Origin: JAICLL01 sp035252155
Lineage (GTDB): Bacteria; Planctomycetota; Planctomycetia; Pirellulales; JAICIG01
DNA: 5,624 bases
NCBI GenBank assembly: GCA_035252155.1
Contig: DATFDL010000423.1
Coordinates: 1 to 5,624, forward strand
Direction: 5' to 3'
The notes under the pieces were generated by a model. It worked only from the letters and a program-made list of their open reading frames with translations, did no database searches and was not told where the DNA came from. Position 1 is the stretch's first letter, and each line of letters starts with the position of its first letter. A program made the translations under genes and the position numbers. Positions 5,463-5,624 of the stretch are shown piece after piece.

Positions 5463-5531
5463 CTACAGCCCTCCGGGCAATTACATTATCATTCGACGCA
5501 CGCAATTTCACCGCCCACCGAGACAACCACC

Positions 5532-5624
5532 ATGAACCGCCGCTGCCTGCTCGTACTGACGACCTTTCTCCTGCTTTCGCCCGCCGTCCGCGCCGATGAT
5601 TCCCCCTACACCCGCACCGAAGAC
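5532..5624 (+). CDS. Exported protein, 5' end only (cut by window edge)
   Basis: Thirty-one codons are visible and the frame is still open at the last base. The product starts MNRRC, then a hydrophobic core (LLVLTTFLLLS, about 6-16) and PAVRA|DD, a good signal peptidase I site after residue 21. Translation therefore begins a secreted or periplasmic protein. The following SPYTRTED resembles the start of exported alpha/beta-hydrolases in planctomycetes as I remember them, but too little is visible to assign a family. There is no Shine-Dalgarno site next to the ATG (CAACCACC precedes it). An AT-rich patch (TTACATTATCATT, 5481-5493) about 40 nt upstream may hold its promoter. Confidence 0.7.
   Translation, partial: MNRRCLLVLTTFLLLSPAVRADDSPYTRTED

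Larger units (their letters stand above)
5378..5468. repeat. Inverted pair of a REP-like palindromic repeat
   Basis: The 91-bp element has perfect 12-bp ends, CTGTAGGGAACG (5378-5389) and CGTTCCCTACAG (5457-5468). Each half is itself a palindrome of about 30 bp (5378-5407 and 5439-5468), and the two halves are near-identical in opposite orientation, around a 31-bp centre. This is the layout of paired REP or small MITE-like elements. No target-site duplication is evident and there is no coding capacity. The left end supplies the final CTG codon and the TAG stop of the selenoprotein gene. I believe similar GTAGGGAACG palindromes are scattered in planctomycete genomes, but I cannot verify that here. 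Confidence 0.75.

Overview
The window looks like chromosomal DNA from a planctomycete, probably near the Pirellulales. The evidence is GC-rich coding sequence, short exported and lipoprotein genes of the kind common in that phylum, weak or absent Shine-Dalgarno sites on several genes, and an intergenic repeat (CTGTAGGGAACG...CGTTCCCTACAG) whose style I associate with planctomycete genomes. This taxonomic call is an inference. All supported genes are on the + strand; the long minus-strand open frames are antisense shadows.

Layout: 1-234 is non-coding leader. 235-1344 is mtnA (methylthioribose-1-phosphate isomerase, methionine salvage). 1421-2161 is an exported protein of unknown function. 2178-2480 is a Bfd-like [2Fe-2S] protein. 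2583-2882 is a small lysine-rich protein. 2906-3997 is serC (phosphoserine aminotransferase). 4027-4590 is an acidic, low-complexity lipoprotein. 4605-4814 is a stand-alone HicB-like protein. 4823-5383 is an AhpD-like peroxidase-related protein. 5384-5531 is intergenic and mostly a palindromic repeat. 5532-5624 is the start of another exported protein, cut by the window edge.

The main discovery is at 4823-5383. A conventional gene caller would report two short genes, 4823-5083 and 5084-5383. They are in the same frame, separated by a single TGA at 5081-5083, and together make one 186-residue AhpD/carboxymuconolactone decarboxylase-fold protein. The TGA falls exactly on the second cysteine of the redox motif (C84-P-Y-U87-xxx-H91), with Glu72 twelve residues before C84. 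This is the spacing of the known AhpD catalytic set Glu/Cys/Cys/His. A compact hairpin (CCTGC-AGTT-GCAGG) starts about 20 nt after the TGA, where a bacterial SECIS element should be. The best reading is a selenocysteine-containing AhpD-like protein.

The genes do not form one pathway. mtnA and serC are housekeeping genes of sulfur and serine metabolism. The lipoprotein, hicB-like and AhpD-like genes are tightly spaced (14 and 8 nt gaps) and could be co-transcribed. The selenoprotein's last sense codon and stop codon lie inside the left arm of the downstream repeat, which could also act as a transcript end.
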